Assembly (NCBI RefSeq): GCF_903969135.1
Contig: NZ_LR824569.1
Coordinates: 62,001 to 126,000 of the forward strand
From: Chryseobacterium sp. JV274
GTDB taxonomy: Bacteria > Bacteroidota > Bacteroidia > Flavobacteriales > Weeksellaceae
Direction of reading: 5' to 3'
DNA length: 64,000 nt
Notes under the pieces: model-generated
Seen by the model: only the letters and a program-made list of their open reading frames with translations
What the model was told of the DNA's origin: nothing
The model's database searches: none
Translations under genes and position numbers: made by a program
Shown: positions 1-8,416 of the stretch, one piece after another
Layout of the letters: every line of letters begins with the position of its first letter
Numbering within the stretch: position 1 is the stretch's first letter

Positions 1-552
1 CAATATCTGTTTCTTGCCTGTTTCCAGTACTGCCAATTCATCCAGTCTTGAGGGAAGCTGCGGTAGAAGATCTCTTTGAAACATAACATCATCTACAGGA
101 AGCATTTCCTTGATCTTAGGAAGGATTTCAATTTTACCATCCCTATATTCCAGTTGAAAATATTGATCCAGATCAGGTTCATTTTCAAGGCCATATGTTT
201 TGGCTTTAGGGAGAAAAGCTTTTTTACGGAGCATATCATCAAAAAACAGGCGGTAATTTTTATCCTCAATGATACAATGGATAATTTCTGCCTGATGGGA
301 ACAAAGCTGGTCTTTCTGATTATCACATGTGCAGGAGCATAATAATGAACTGCCGACCTTGCTGATGCTGACCATTGGAAAATCCTGTAATGAAGATTGC
401 TTTGTAAATATTCCTGTATTGTTTTCAATAGCTGCAGGGTATATTTCTCGGAAATCCCTGATTCCAATGAATGTGCTGTCTGAGGTATGTTTCAGCAGGT
501 CATATACGGAAAGTGTACTGATATTGATGTTGTCAAGAATATATTCTGCCAT
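1..552 (-). CDS. SWIM zinc-finger protein, N-terminal part (cut by window edge)
   Basis: An open frame starts at ATG 552 and runs off the left edge, so only the first 184 codons are visible. Residues 72-86 hold a SWIM-type zinc-binding signature: C74-x-C76, a seven-residue spacer, then C84-x-H86, with an extra Cys at 72. SWIM fingers bind zinc and often nucleic acid or protein partners. In Bacteroidota a SWIM domain near the N-terminus often precedes a SNF2/DEAD helicase body, which would lie outside the window. That is family knowledge, not something visible here. Short open frames on the other strand are shadows. The frame is certain; the product class is moderately so. Confidence 0.6.
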   Translation of the reverse strand, partial: MAEYILDNINISTLSVYDLLKHTSDSTFIGIRDFREIYPAAIENNTGIFTKQSSLQDFPMVSISKVGSSLLCSCTCDNQKDQLCSHQAEIIHCIIEDKNYRLFFDDMLRKKAFLPKAKTYGLENEPDLDQYFQLEYRDGKIEILPKIKEMLPVDDVMFQRDLLPQLPSRLDELAVLETGKKQIL

Positions 553-686
553 AAGAATTGATGAAGGCAAACTTACAAAAAACAAATGTATTTAAGAATC
601 CATTTTGGCTACAGCTTACCGCATTTTGGCAACTTCCGGGTTTATTCTAATGCTGAACTTTGTCCTATAATTTTAAACAAAGAAAA

Positions 687-1484
687 ATGAAAACAATTTT
701 TATAACAGGTGCTTCTACAGGATTAGGAAAAGCAACTGCCCAATTATTTCAAAATAATGGATGGAGAGTAATCGCTACGATGAGAAACCCTGAAGCAGCT
801 GCCGATCTTGCAGCCCTGGAGAATGTAACTGTGCTTCCATTGGATGTTACCAATCCGGAGCAGATAAAGTCAACGGCTAAACAGGCTATTGAACTGGGAG
901 ATATTGATGTGGTTTACAATAATGCAGGATATGGGCTTATAGGCCCTTTGGAAGCGCTTTCAGATGATCAGATCGTGAAACAGCTTGACACGAATTTATT
1001 AGGGGTTATACGCGTTACACAGGCATTTATTCCTTACTTCAGGGAACAGAAAAAAGGAATGTTCATTTCTACAACGTCTATAGGAGGACTGGTTGCATTT
1101 CCGCTGGGTTCTACTTATCATGCTACCAAGTGGGCGCTGGAAGGCTGGAGCGAAAGTTTAGCTTTCGAGCTTAATACTTTTGGAATAGATGTTAAGACTG
1201 TTTCTCCAGGAGGAATCAAAACAGATTTTGTAAGCCGTTCTCTTGACTCGGCATCCAGTCCGGCGTATGAAGATATCACAAACTCTCTGTTTTCTAAAAT
1301 GGAAGGAATGATGGAAGCAGCTTCTACTCCGGAACAGATTGCAGCAGTGGTGTATGAGGCTGCTACAGACGGCAGAAAACAACTGAGGTATGTAGCCGGA
1401 GAAGATGCTAAAGCGATCTACGCACAGCGCCTTGAATTAGGTGATGAAGCATTCAGAGAGCAGTTTGGCAAACAGTTTATTTAA
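687..1484 (+). CDS. Short-chain dehydrogenase/reductase (SDR)
   Basis: A 265-residue classical SDR, probably an NAD(P)-dependent oxidoreductase in the cytoplasm. The N-terminal Rossmann motif TGASTGLG lies at residues 7-14, NNAG at 78-81, the catalytic serine region STTS at 128-131, and the YxxxK pair at Y144/K148. An in-frame TTG at 660 would add nine residues, but ATG 687 gives the usual SDR start just before the glycine motif and is preferred. The substrate cannot be read from the sequence. An AraC regulator follows on the same strand after an intrinsic terminator, a common arrangement for inducible SDRs, so it may control this gene. Confidence 0.88.
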   Translation: MKTIFITGASTGLGKATAQLFQNNGWRVIATMRNPEAAADLAALENVTVLPLDVTNPEQIKSTAKQAIELGDIDVVYNNAGYGLIGPLEALSDDQIVKQLDTNLLGVIRVTQAFIPYFREQKKGMFISTTSIGGLVAFPLGSTYHATKWALEGWSESLAFELNTFGIDVKTVSPGGIKTDFVSRSLDSASSPAYEDITNSLFSKMEGMMEAASTPEQIAAVVYEAATDGRKQLRYVAGEDAKAIYAQRLELGDEAFREQFGKQFI

Positions 1485-1498
1485 TCAGTTTTTTTGGA

Positions 1499-1534
1499 AG
1501 ACAGTATAAAGTAAATCATATTTATACTGTCTTT
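1499..1534 (+). terminator. Intrinsic terminator after SDR
   Basis: A perfect 12-bp stem pairs AGACAGTATAAA (1499-1510) with TTTATACTGTCT (1521-1532) around a 10-nt loop. It sits 14 bases after the SDR stop codon. The following T-tract is short, so termination strength is uncertain. Confidence 0.7.
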
Positions 1535-1562
1535 ACAATCAAATAATTTATAATTTTATATC

Positions 1563-2477
1563 ATGGAAAAGAAAGATAATATTCCGCTTAAAATTTCATC
1601 TATATCAGAACTGCACGACATGTTGCAGCTCCCTAAACCGCTTCATCCGTTGGTAAGTCTTGTGGATAATACGAAAATGAGCATTAAAAAGGATATGCTG
1701 AAGAGAAGCTTTATCCTGAATTTTTATAAAATTTCGTATAAATATTCTACCACAGGAAAAATGGGCTATGGGCAGGGATATTATGATTTCAACGAAGGAG
1801 GAATGATGTTCACCGCACCCGGACAGGTGCTTTCCACTGATGAGAATGCAGAATATTGCGGTTATACGTTACTGGTACACCCGGATTTTATCAGAAGCTA
1901 TCCTTTAGCAAAGAATATCAAGAACTTCGGCTTCTTTTCTTATGATACGAATGAGGCGCTGCACTTGTCTGATCAGGAAAAATCAACGATAACAGGATTG
2001 CTGAATAATATTGAAAATGAACTGAATACCACGATTGATGAAGTAAGCCAGGATGTTATCATTTCTTATATGGAGGTTCTTCTCAATTACAGCAACCGTT
2101 TTTATAAAAGACAGTTTATTACAAGAAAGGCTGTAAACAGTGATCTGCTGACCAAAATGGATGTTGTGCTGGAAAACTATTTCAATCAGCAGGAAACATT
2201 GAATAAAGGCCTTCCTACAGTAGAATTTCTTGCTTCCACACTCAGTTTGTCACCTCATTATTTGAGTGATATGCTTCGTAACCTTACCGGATTGAATGCC
2301 CAGCAGCATATTCATGAAAAACTGATTGAAAAAGCAAAAGAATACCTTACCACTACAGGTTTCTCTGTGTCTGAAGTAGCCTATGCTTTAGGATTTGAAC
2401 ATCCGCAGTCATTCAATAAGCTGTTCAAAAAGAAAACTGATAAAACCCCTCTGAGTTACAGACAATCATTCAATTAG
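1563..2477 (+). CDS. AraC-family transcriptional regulator
   Basis: A 304-residue regulator. The C-terminal 100 residues form the AraC double helix-turn-helix: a first helix pair around 'LASTLSLSPHYLSDMLR', then 'VSEVAYALGFEHPQSFNKLF' and the closing 'TDKTPLSYRQS'. The first 180 residues look like a cupin-type ligand domain. It binds DNA in the cytoplasm and responds to an unknown ligand. It follows the SDR gene on the same strand, and AraC genes of this type often control an adjacent SDR; that link is inferred from position only. Confidence 0.9.
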   Translation: MEKKDNIPLKISSISELHDMLQLPKPLHPLVSLVDNTKMSIKKDMLKRSFILNFYKISYKYSTTGKMGYGQGYYDFNEGGMMFTAPGQVLSTDENAEYCGYTLLVHPDFIRSYPLAKNIKNFGFFSYDTNEALHLSDQEKSTITGLLNNIENELNTTIDEVSQDVIISYMEVLLNYSNRFYKRQFITRKAVNSDLLTKMDVVLENYFNQQETLNKGLPTVEFLASTLSLSPHYLSDMLRNLTGLNAQQHIHEKLIEKAKEYLTTTGFSVSEVAYALGFEHPQSFNKLFKKKTDKTPLSYRQSFN

Positions 2478-2483
2478 AAATAT

Positions 2484-2513
2484 CATCCGGTTCAACTGCC
2501 GGGTGTTTTTTTG
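2484..2513 (+). terminator. Intrinsic terminator after AraC gene
   Basis: The stem CATCCGG (2484-2490) pairs with CCGGGTG (2499-2505) with one G-T wobble. A run of T bases follows to 2513. It begins seven bases after the AraC stop codon. Confidence 0.75.
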
Positions 2514-2577
2514 TTATTGGTTAAAATGGAACATAAAAATGACAAAAACGGACTAGATTTTAATAGCAGAGCGTGTT

Positions 2578-2585
2578 TACATTTG
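2578..2585 (+). promoter_or_regulatory. Bacteroidota -7 promoter element before MFS gene
   Basis: TACATTTG matches the Bacteroidota -7 consensus TAnnTTTG, 28 bases before the MFS start codon. No clear -33 TTTG element is visible at the usual distance, so the assignment rests on one element and its position. Confidence 0.45.
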
Positions 2586-2613
2586 CAAAAGGAATTTTTA
2601 TCACCCTGTTATA

Positions 2614-3774
2614 ATGAACGAGAGAGAATCTTTTAATGCCAAAATGCCAACAGCCTGTTTTTTACTTTTCTTTGCCCATGGACTTGTTTTTTCTTCCTGG
2701 GCGAGCCGGATTCCTATCATTAAAACTGCACTTTCGATCAATGAAGCAGAGCTGGGAACGCTATTGCTTCTGATGCCTATAGGACAGCTTTCAACGATGG
2801 TTTTGGCTGGGAAACTGATCAGTGTGTATGGAAGCAGCTGGATTATTAAAAGAGTATTTTTATTATATCCCTTTTTCCTTTTGCTGATTGGCTTATCACC
2901 TTCTTACTGGACGCTGGCGGTTGTTCTGTTCTTCTTTGGGGTTTCCGGGAATATGTGCAATATAGCGATTAATACGCAGGCCATTGAAATAGAATCCATT
3001 ACCAAAAGATCCCTTCTTTCTTCCTATCATGGAGCCTGGTGTTTTGCTGGTCTTACAGGAGCTGTTGTGGGTTTATTGATGATTAACCTTCATGTGGGAA
3101 CTTTCTATCATTTTGTTACTGTTTTTATCCTGGTAGGAATACTTTGGTTCTACAGTAAAAGAAATCTGACTAATATTATCCATAAAGCAGAACCGCAAAC
3201 CCGGTCAATTTTTAAATCTGTAAATCCTACATTGTTTGGTTTGGGAATCATAGGATTTCTGAGTATGGCGATTGAAGGAGCGATGTTCGACTGGAGCGGG
3301 GTTTATTTTCAAACTATAGTTAAAGCTCCTGAAAATCTTGTTATACTGGGATATACAAGTTTTATTTTAATGATGACTTTAGGTCGTTTTATAGGGAATA
3401 GAATTATAGAAAAATACGGAAAGAAGATTGTTTTACAATGTTGTGGTATTCTGATGAGCGGAGGACTTTTTCTAAGTGTTTTCTTTCCGGAACTCTGGAT
3501 TTGTATTATTGCTTTTATGATTATCGGTCTTGGCAGCTCGCTGAGTGTACCGTCCGTTTATAGTACAGTGGGTAAGGTGAGTGCAGTTGCTCCAAGTATT
3601 GCTTTATCATTTGTTTCCAGTATTTCATTTTTAGGATTCCTGATGGGACCGCCTCTTATCGGATACATTGCTGAAAGCTTTGATCTAAGGTATTCATACG
3701 GACTTTTTGCCTGTTTTGGGATTTTACTGGCGGTTATGGCTGGGCAGATGAAAGTATTCAGAAATAAAAATTAA
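2614..3774 (+). CDS. MFS transporter (YbjJ/fucose-permease-like)
   Basis: A 386-residue inner-membrane protein with about twelve hydrophobic segments, the usual size of a major facilitator. The N-terminus 'FFAHGLVFSSWASRIP' and the early 'GQLSTMVLAGKL' loop resemble the YbjJ/fucose permease branch of MFS. The cytoplasmic motif 'GRFIGNRIIEKYGKK' between TM7 and TM8 is a recognisable MFS motif A variant. It probably moves a small solute by proton coupling; substrate and direction cannot be told. It stands alone between two AraC genes. Confidence 0.82.
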   Translation: MNERESFNAKMPTACFLLFFAHGLVFSSWASRIPIIKTALSINEAELGTLLLLMPIGQLSTMVLAGKLISVYGSSWIIKRVFLLYPFFLLLIGLSPSYWTLAVVLFFFGVSGNMCNIAINTQAIEIESITKRSLLSSYHGAWCFAGLTGAVVGLLMINLHVGTFYHFVTVFILVGILWFYSKRNLTNIIHKAEPQTRSIFKSVNPTLFGLGIIGFLSMAIEGAMFDWSGVYFQTIVKAPENLVILGYTSFILMMTLGRFIGNRIIEKYGKKIVLQCCGILMSGGLFLSVFFPELWICIIAFMIIGLGSSLSVPSVYSTVGKVSAVAPSIALSFVSSISFLGFLMGPPLIGYIAESFDLRYSYGLFACFGILLAVMAGQMKVFRNKN

Positions 3775-3791
3775 TAGGTTTGTCGGGTTAA

Positions 3792-3838
3792 TTTTGACAT
3801 CTGTTAGGCGGTTTTTGACATGTTCCTGCTCCTTATTG
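3792..3838 (+). promoter_or_regulatory. Putative AraC operator (repeat shared with 4776-4801)
   Basis: TTTTGACAT occurs at 3792-3800 and TTTTGACATGTT at 3813-3824, followed 20 bases from its start by TTATTG (3833-3838). The same TTTTGACATGTT with TTATTG at the same offset lies before the next gene at 4776-4801. The site ends 67 bases before the AraC start codon, consistent with autoregulation. Confidence 0.5.
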
Positions 3839-3905
3839 TTGGCTAATCTTGCATTTCAAAAATACTGTTTCTAAAAACTCTTTATCTTTATTAAAATTTA
3901 TCTCG

Positions 3906-4763
3906 ATGAAACCGGTCTCAGGAATTTTAACTGAATCTGTTATTGATCATTCTTTTTCCGTAAAGCGGCTGGAGGATGATGTTCCTTATTCCGGAAGCTT
4001 CGTAAGACTCAATTATCATCATATTCTAATGGTTGAGAGCGGTAGAGGGGTGCTGACCGTAGATGGACACTCTTTTGATATTGCAGGTCAGAAAATCTTT
4101 TTACTGTCTAAAGGCCAGATCTGTAAATTTGAGAATCATTCTGATGTTTTTGGCTATCGTCTTTCCTTTGGAGACTGTTTTTGGGAAAGAGTGCCTTCCA
4201 GTGCCAGTAATTGTAAAGCTGTTTTGTTTAATAATGCCGCTGCGAATCAACAGCTACTACCGGATCAGACTGAAAGAGACGAATTCTTAAGTTTGTTTAA
4301 AATCTTACTGGCAGAATACAAAACTGAGTCTTACACTAATCAGATGGATGTACTGGCTGCCTATTTAAAGATCATCATGATCAAATTAGCCAATATAAAA
4401 ATTGTAAAAGAAGAAACTTTTAACAGTCAGGATTATATTATCTACCGCAAATTTATGGAGCTGCTGAGCAGCCAGTATCATAGTCTGCATGCGGTAAATG
4501 ACTATTCGGAGATATTGAATATTACTCCACGGAGATTGAGTGAGCTATGTAAGCGGTGCAGTAATAAAAGCGCAAAAGAGATCATCAACGGGCAGATTAT
4601 CGCAGAAGCCAGAAGACTTCTTCAGTTCAGCTCTTATACTGTAAAAGAGATTGCTTATCAGTTTCATTTCGGGACCTCAGAACAGTTCAGTCACTTTTTC
4701 AAAAAAAATACGGAAATATCTCCGGCAAACTATCGTAGTAATTTCATTCATATCGGGGTGTAA
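3906..4763 (+). CDS. AraC-family transcriptional regulator
   Basis: 285 residues from ATG 3906; a TTG at 3849 would add 19 residues that do not look like domain sequence. The N-terminal half is a cupin-like sensor ('ILMVESGRGVLTVDGHSFDIAGQ'). The C-terminal third is the AraC double helix-turn-helix, with 'ILNITPRRLSELCKRC' and 'VKEIAYQFHFGTSEQFSHFFKK'. It is followed by an HD-domain gene on the same strand. Both genes have the same upstream repeat, which suggests that this protein controls itself and that gene. Confidence 0.88.
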   Translation: MKPVSGILTESVIDHSFSVKRLEDDVPYSGSFVRLNYHHILMVESGRGVLTVDGHSFDIAGQKIFLLSKGQICKFENHSDVFGYRLSFGDCFWERVPSSASNCKAVLFNNAAANQQLLPDQTERDEFLSLFKILLAEYKTESYTNQMDVLAAYLKIIMIKLANIKIVKEETFNSQDYIIYRKFMELLSSQYHSLHAVNDYSEILNITPRRLSELCKRCSNKSAKEIINGQIIAEARRLLQFSSYTVKEIAYQFHFGTSEQFSHFFKKNTEISPANYRSNFIHIGV

Positions 4764-4775
4764 AACAGCTTGAAA

Positions 4776-4801
4776 TTTTGACATGTTATTGGTATTTATT
4801 G
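4776..4801 (+). promoter_or_regulatory. Putative AraC operator before HD gene
   Basis: TTTTGACATGTT (4776-4787) and TTATTG (4796-4801) repeat the arrangement found before the AraC gene at 3813-3838, with identical spacing. It ends 54 bases before the HD gene start. Confidence 0.5.
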
Positions 4802-4854
4802 ATATTCCCAGGCATTTGTAATCAGGATATCTTTGGATAAAATTACATAAAGCT

Positions 4855-5505
4855 ATGTCAGTAAATCGTATGAAAGAAGTCGCGGGAATCATCATTCCGG
4901 ACAGTAAAATTGCAACTGAAGCCACAGAACTTCTATTGGAACACGGAACAGAATTTATTTACAATCACTCTCTGCGTGTTTTCCTATTTTCATCATTAAA
5001 TGCAAAGCGTGACAACAAAGCTCATGATTCGGAGCTGTTATACGTTGCATCCGTATTTCATGATCTGGGACTTGTTTCTCATTACAGCAGCCCGGATCTG
5101 AGGTTTGAGGTAGATGGAGCCAATGCAGCACGAGATTTTTTGAAAGGTCATGGGATTGCTCAGGATAAACTTCAGCTGGTTTGGGATACCATTGCGCTTC
5201 ATACCACCATTGGAATTGCAGAACATAAGGAAAATGAGGTAGCCTTAATGTATTCAGGAGTTGGATTGGATGTGATGGGAGAAGGATATGAAAACCTGAG
5301 TACAGAACATCGGGAGGAAATTATCAAAGCTTTTCCGAGAAATGACTTTAAAGAGAAGATTATTCCTACCTTTTTCGGTGGTTTTGAGCATAAAACAGAA
5401 ACCACTTTTGGAAATATAAAAGCCGATGTCTGTGCTTTTATGATCCCCAATTTCCAAAGAAAAAACTTCTGCGACTGTATTTTACATTCTCCATGGTCTG
5501 AATAA
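4855..5505 (+). CDS. HD-domain hydrolase-like protein
   Basis: A 216-residue cytoplasmic protein with an HD metal-binding core: 'NHSLRVFLFS' (first His), 'VASVFHDLGL' (the His-Asp pair near residue 67) and later 'IALHTTIGIAEH'. Length and motif order resemble the cyanamide-hydratase-like branch of the HD superfamily, which acts on small molecules rather than nucleotides. That assignment is tentative. It is the likely target of the upstream AraC regulator, because the two share a repeat in their promoters. Confidence 0.78.
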   Translation: MSVNRMKEVAGIIIPDSKIATEATELLLEHGTEFIYNHSLRVFLFSSLNAKRDNKAHDSELLYVASVFHDLGLVSHYSSPDLRFEVDGANAARDFLKGHGIAQDKLQLVWDTIALHTTIGIAEHKENEVALMYSGVGLDVMGEGYENLSTEHREEIIKAFPRNDFKEKIIPTFFGGFEHKTETTFGNIKADVCAFMIPNFQRKNFCDCILHSPWSE

Positions 5506-5530
5506 GTGAAAGAAATTTACCATTAAGCTA

Positions 5531-5566
5531 AACAGCCCTGATCATCTAAGGATGTACAGGGCTGTT
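5531..5566. terminator. Bidirectional terminator between convergent genes
   Basis: A perfect 10-bp stem, AACAGCCCTG (5531-5540) with CAGGGCTGTT (5557-5566), lies between the convergent HD and SnoaL-like genes and could serve both strands. Confidence 0.7.
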
Positions 5567-5589
5567 GACTGTTCAAAAAATGTGAAGAT

Positions 5590-5979
5590 TTATATCCAGT
5601 TTTCAACAAGATGAAGCCATATTGCCTTTTCTTCATTCAGCAGAAAAACGGCTGATGATGTTCTTTTAGTAGTGATATCTCCCGTAACCTGTGTTTCAAT
5701 ATAAGTAGCAAGACCATGATGCTCAGAATCATGTACTACTATATTTTCAACCTGAATATTTCGTTCCGGAAACTTTCCAAATATGGTAGGAAGCCAGTCT
5801 CCAAACATAGACAGAGTAACAGTATCTCCATTTCCATTAATCATCTTGAAATCTGGGGAAAATCCGGATAATAATTCGTTATAAAGACTTTCCTGATTTT
5901 CTGTTTTACCCTGAAACCATTTTTCAATATTCCTGTGAAATTCTTCTATTTCCCAAATAATTTTTTCTGTATTGCTCAT
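5590..5979 (-). CDS. SnoaL-like/DUF4440-type small protein
   Basis: A 129-residue soluble protein. Its pattern of a long first helix ('IIWEIEEFHRNIEKWFQGKT') followed by strands ending in 'AVFLLNEEKAIWLHLVENWI' fits the NTF2/SnoaL fold, often annotated DUF4440. Members include enzymes and binding proteins for small ligands, so no reaction can be named. It lies 36 bases downstream of the MFS exporter gene on the same strand and may be its last operon member. Confidence 0.6.
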   Translation of the reverse strand: MSNTEKIIWEIEEFHRNIEKWFQGKTENQESLYNELLSGFSPDFKMINGNGDTVTLSMFGDWLPTIFGKFPERNIQVENIVVHDSEHHGLATYIETQVTGDITTKRTSSAVFLLNEEKAIWLHLVENWI

Positions 5980-6015
5980 ATTTTAAATATAATATTTTTA
6001 TTATTTAAATGTCTT

Positions 6016-7392
6016 TTAATCAATGATCTTTCTCAACCTGCTTCCTGCCCATATTCCAATAAGTTGAAAAATACCGATCATTCCTACCGCTGCAACAAAT
6101 GCTTTTGTGAACCCCAGAATAGGTGTCAGATTAAAAAATAAAGTCCCAATAACAGCTCCACCGGTCACACTGCCAATCTGAATGCCGATACTTATCAAAC
6201 CTGAAGCCTGTCCTGCTTTATCTTTAGAAACTAAAGAAATAGCTGTACGCATCATAACAGGCATAATGGTACCATGCCCGAATCCAGCTATAAACAAAGT
6301 GATATGAGTGAGTAAAGATGGTTTTTGCTGAAAATAAAAAGTTACTGCACTTATCACAAAGCCTGTCATCAACAATCCCAATCCTACGTAGATCATTTTA
6401 GAAGCGCTCAGTTTTATCCGCGTGGTAATCAAAGGCCCCAGGAAAAAGGCAAGTCCATAAGGAACGATAGCCAACCCTGTCTGCAATGAATTCTGATGGA
6501 GAAACTGCTGCAAATAATAAGGATAACAAATGAATAAACCTGCCGTGAAATTGTAAAAGAAGATGATCAGAAGACTTAATGCAAAAGGTTTATGGTGCAA
6601 CAGTGCCGGATCTATGAGTACCGGACGGCTTTTTTGAAGTTGTTTCTTCTCATATTTTAAAAATAAAATAAGTAATAAAATTCCTCCAAGAAGAATCCCG
6701 AAGATCCACCATGGCCATTCAAATTTTTGTCCGAAAATAAGAGGACAGATAAGCATAAGCAAAGCCAGAATTAATAATAAAGCTCCTGTAAAATCAATAC
6801 CTGTCTGTTCTTTCTTATTATCCTCATTCATAGTAAAATGGATTCCCAGAATACAGATAACCGTAATAGGAACATTTACAAGAAAAACCATTTCCCAGGA
6901 AAAATTTCCCCAATGCATACTTAGAAGAACTCCGCCAAGCAATTGTCCGGCCACTGAAGCAAGCCCAAATACCGAACTGAAAAGACTTACTGCTTTAGGC
7001 TGCTCCTGACTGCTGAAGAGATCCTTTATAGAAGCTAATACCTGAGGGGCGAGCAGTGATGCGCCAACGCCTTGAAACAGCCGGAAAATAATCAACCACA
7101 TAACATTAGGAGAAAAAGCGCAGGCGAGGGATGAAAACAGGAAAGTATATAATCCTGATATAAATACCTTTTTACGGCCGTAAATATCACCCAGCCGTCC
7201 GCCGCAAACAACAAGCGCTGCATAAGTAAGTCCATAAATGGCAATAACCATCTGAAGTTGATGATCGCTGGCACTGAATGCTTTTTTGATAGAAGGCAAA
7301 GCCATATTGACAATAAAATAATCCAGAGGTGAGAGAAAAGCACCTGCGATCAGAAAATTGAGTGCCTGCCACCGTTTCGGATATGTGTTCAT
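6016..7392 (-). CDS. MFS drug exporter, DHA2 (EmrB/QacA-like) family
   Basis: A 458-residue membrane protein with about fourteen hydrophobic segments, as in the 14-TM DHA2 exporters. Motif A 'GGRLGDIYGRKKVF' is clear after TM2, and motif C-like 'LFSSVFGLASVAGQLLGGVLL' marks TM5. DHA2 proteins export drugs or dyes by proton antiport. It is divergent from an AraC gene, with facing -7 elements in the 71-bp gap, so that regulator is its likely controller. The SnoaL-like gene follows it closely. Confidence 0.88.
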   Translation of the reverse strand: MNTYPKRWQALNFLIAGAFLSPLDYFIVNMALPSIKKAFSASDHQLQMVIAIYGLTYAALVVCGGRLGDIYGRKKVFISGLYTFLFSSLACAFSPNVMWLIIFRLFQGVGASLLAPQVLASIKDLFSSQEQPKAVSLFSSVFGLASVAGQLLGGVLLSMHWGNFSWEMVFLVNVPITVICILGIHFTMNEDNKKEQTGIDFTGALLLILALLMLICPLIFGQKFEWPWWIFGILLGGILLLILFLKYEKKQLQKSRPVLIDPALLHHKPFALSLLIIFFYNFTAGLFICYPYYLQQFLHQNSLQTGLAIVPYGLAFFLGPLITTRIKLSASKMIYVGLGLLMTGFVISAVTFYFQQKPSLLTHITLFIAGFGHGTIMPVMMRTAISLVSKDKAGQASGLISIGIQIGSVTGGAVIGTLFFNLTPILGFTKAFVAAVGMIGIFQLIGIWAGSRLRKIID

Positions 7393-7403
7393 ACTTTTTT
7401 ATG

Positions 7404-7444
7404 CAAAAATACCCGCTTTATGTTCTGCTAAAATTGTACTTTTG
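7404..7444. promoter_or_regulatory. Divergent promoters between MFS exporter and AraC
   Basis: On the plus strand TACTTTTG (7437-7444) matches TAnnTTTG and lies 19 bases before the AraC start at 7464. On the minus strand TATTTTTG (7411-7404) matches the same element and lies 11 bases before the MFS start. The two are close enough to share one operator. Confidence 0.55.
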
Positions 7445-7463
7445 GAGGAAAATACAGTGTATA

Positions 7464-8312
7464 ATGAAAGGACTGCCGCTTGAAGAAATTGATGTAAGAG
7501 AAATAAAACTGAAAGAAGAAGAGATTGTGTTTAAAACAAAGACTTTTCTCACATTCGTTTATGTTGTCAAAGGGGAAGGTACACTCGCGTATGATGATCG
7601 CAGTATTAATTTTTCTCAGGGTAAGCTTTTTATTATTCCTCAGCAGGAAGAGTATCGTTTTAAGAGTGAAATGGCTCAGCTTATCAGCATTCAGTGTCCG
7701 GCTGAATTTATTGATAAAATCCGGCTGGAAGCAGACCGTATTGAAAGCTGTGAGAATTTGCATAAGCTGCAATATATCAGCCATAATTATCATGCAAGGG
7801 CTGGTTGTATCTTCAGGAATAAAAATGATGAGCAGTTTGCCGAAACCCTTATTCTTCAGATCGCTAATGAGTTCAAAAACAAAGCAGAAGATTACCTTAT
7901 TATCCGCAACTGTATGTCGATCCTTCTGAATCTGATTGCCCGGAATATCATTCAGAGTGAAACCTCTGACCTTCAGGAAAACCGCAAAGCTTTTTCGATC
8001 ATGAAGATCATCACTTATATTCAACAGCATATAAAGGACCGTGAGAAAACCGGAATTCAGGTTATTGCTGAACATTTTGGGATTTCCGGAAATTATTTCG
8101 GAGAGTATTTTAAACAGCAGACAGGAGTTTCTTATCAGAATTATCTGCTGGACTATAGACTGAAATTGGTAGAAACGTATCTAAAATACAGCAGTGTACG
8201 ACTAAGTGAAATTGCTTATGAACTTCAGTTCAGTGATGAAAGCCATCTTTCCAAACTCTTCAAAAAATATAGGGGAGTAACGCCGGGTGAATATAGGAAA
8301 ACCTTCAAATAA
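7464..8312 (+). CDS. AraC-family transcriptional regulator
   Basis: 282 residues from ATG 7464; upstream in-frame starts would overlap the divergent MFS gene and its promoter. An N-terminal cupin-like region ('FVYVVKGEGTLAYDDRSINFSQGKLFIIPQQEEY') precedes the AraC helix-turn-helix pair, 'VIAEHFGISGNYFGEYFKQQ' and 'LSEIAYELQFSDESHLSKLF', closing with 'GVTPGEYRKTF'. Divergent from the DHA2 exporter, it probably controls that gene in response to a ligand. Confidence 0.88.
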   Translation: MKGLPLEEIDVREIKLKEEEIVFKTKTFLTFVYVVKGEGTLAYDDRSINFSQGKLFIIPQQEEYRFKSEMAQLISIQCPAEFIDKIRLEADRIESCENLHKLQYISHNYHARAGCIFRNKNDEQFAETLILQIANEFKNKAEDYLIIRNCMSILLNLIARNIIQSETSDLQENRKAFSIMKIITYIQQHIKDREKTGIQVIAEHFGISGNYFGEYFKQQTGVSYQNYLLDYRLKLVETYLKYSSVRLSEIAYELQFSDESHLSKLFKKYRGVTPGEYRKTFK

Positions 8313-8356
8313 AACCTTTTTTTATTAAAGAGTTGTAATTCTGTTTTAAAAAAAAA

Positions 8357-8386
8357 TATAAAGTTAACTATATAGTTGACTTTATA
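8357..8386. promoter_or_regulatory. MarR-type operator palindrome
   Basis: A 30-bp near-perfect palindrome with one mismatched pair; its core is GTTAACTATATAGTTGAC. It ends 30 bases before the MarR start codon and just upstream of a -7 element (TATATTTG, 8392-8399). Position and symmetry fit an autoregulatory MarR operator that blocks the promoter. Confidence 0.65.
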
Positions 8387-8391
8387 TTTTA

Positions 8392-8399
8392 TATATTTG
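8392..8399 (+). promoter_or_regulatory. -7 promoter element of the MarR operon
   Basis: TATATTTG matches TAnnTTTG. Transcription would start near 8405, so the GTG at 8399 cannot be the start codon of the gene and ATG 8417 is chosen. Confidence 0.5.
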
Positions 8400-8416
8400 T
8401 GGTAAATATATTTCAG

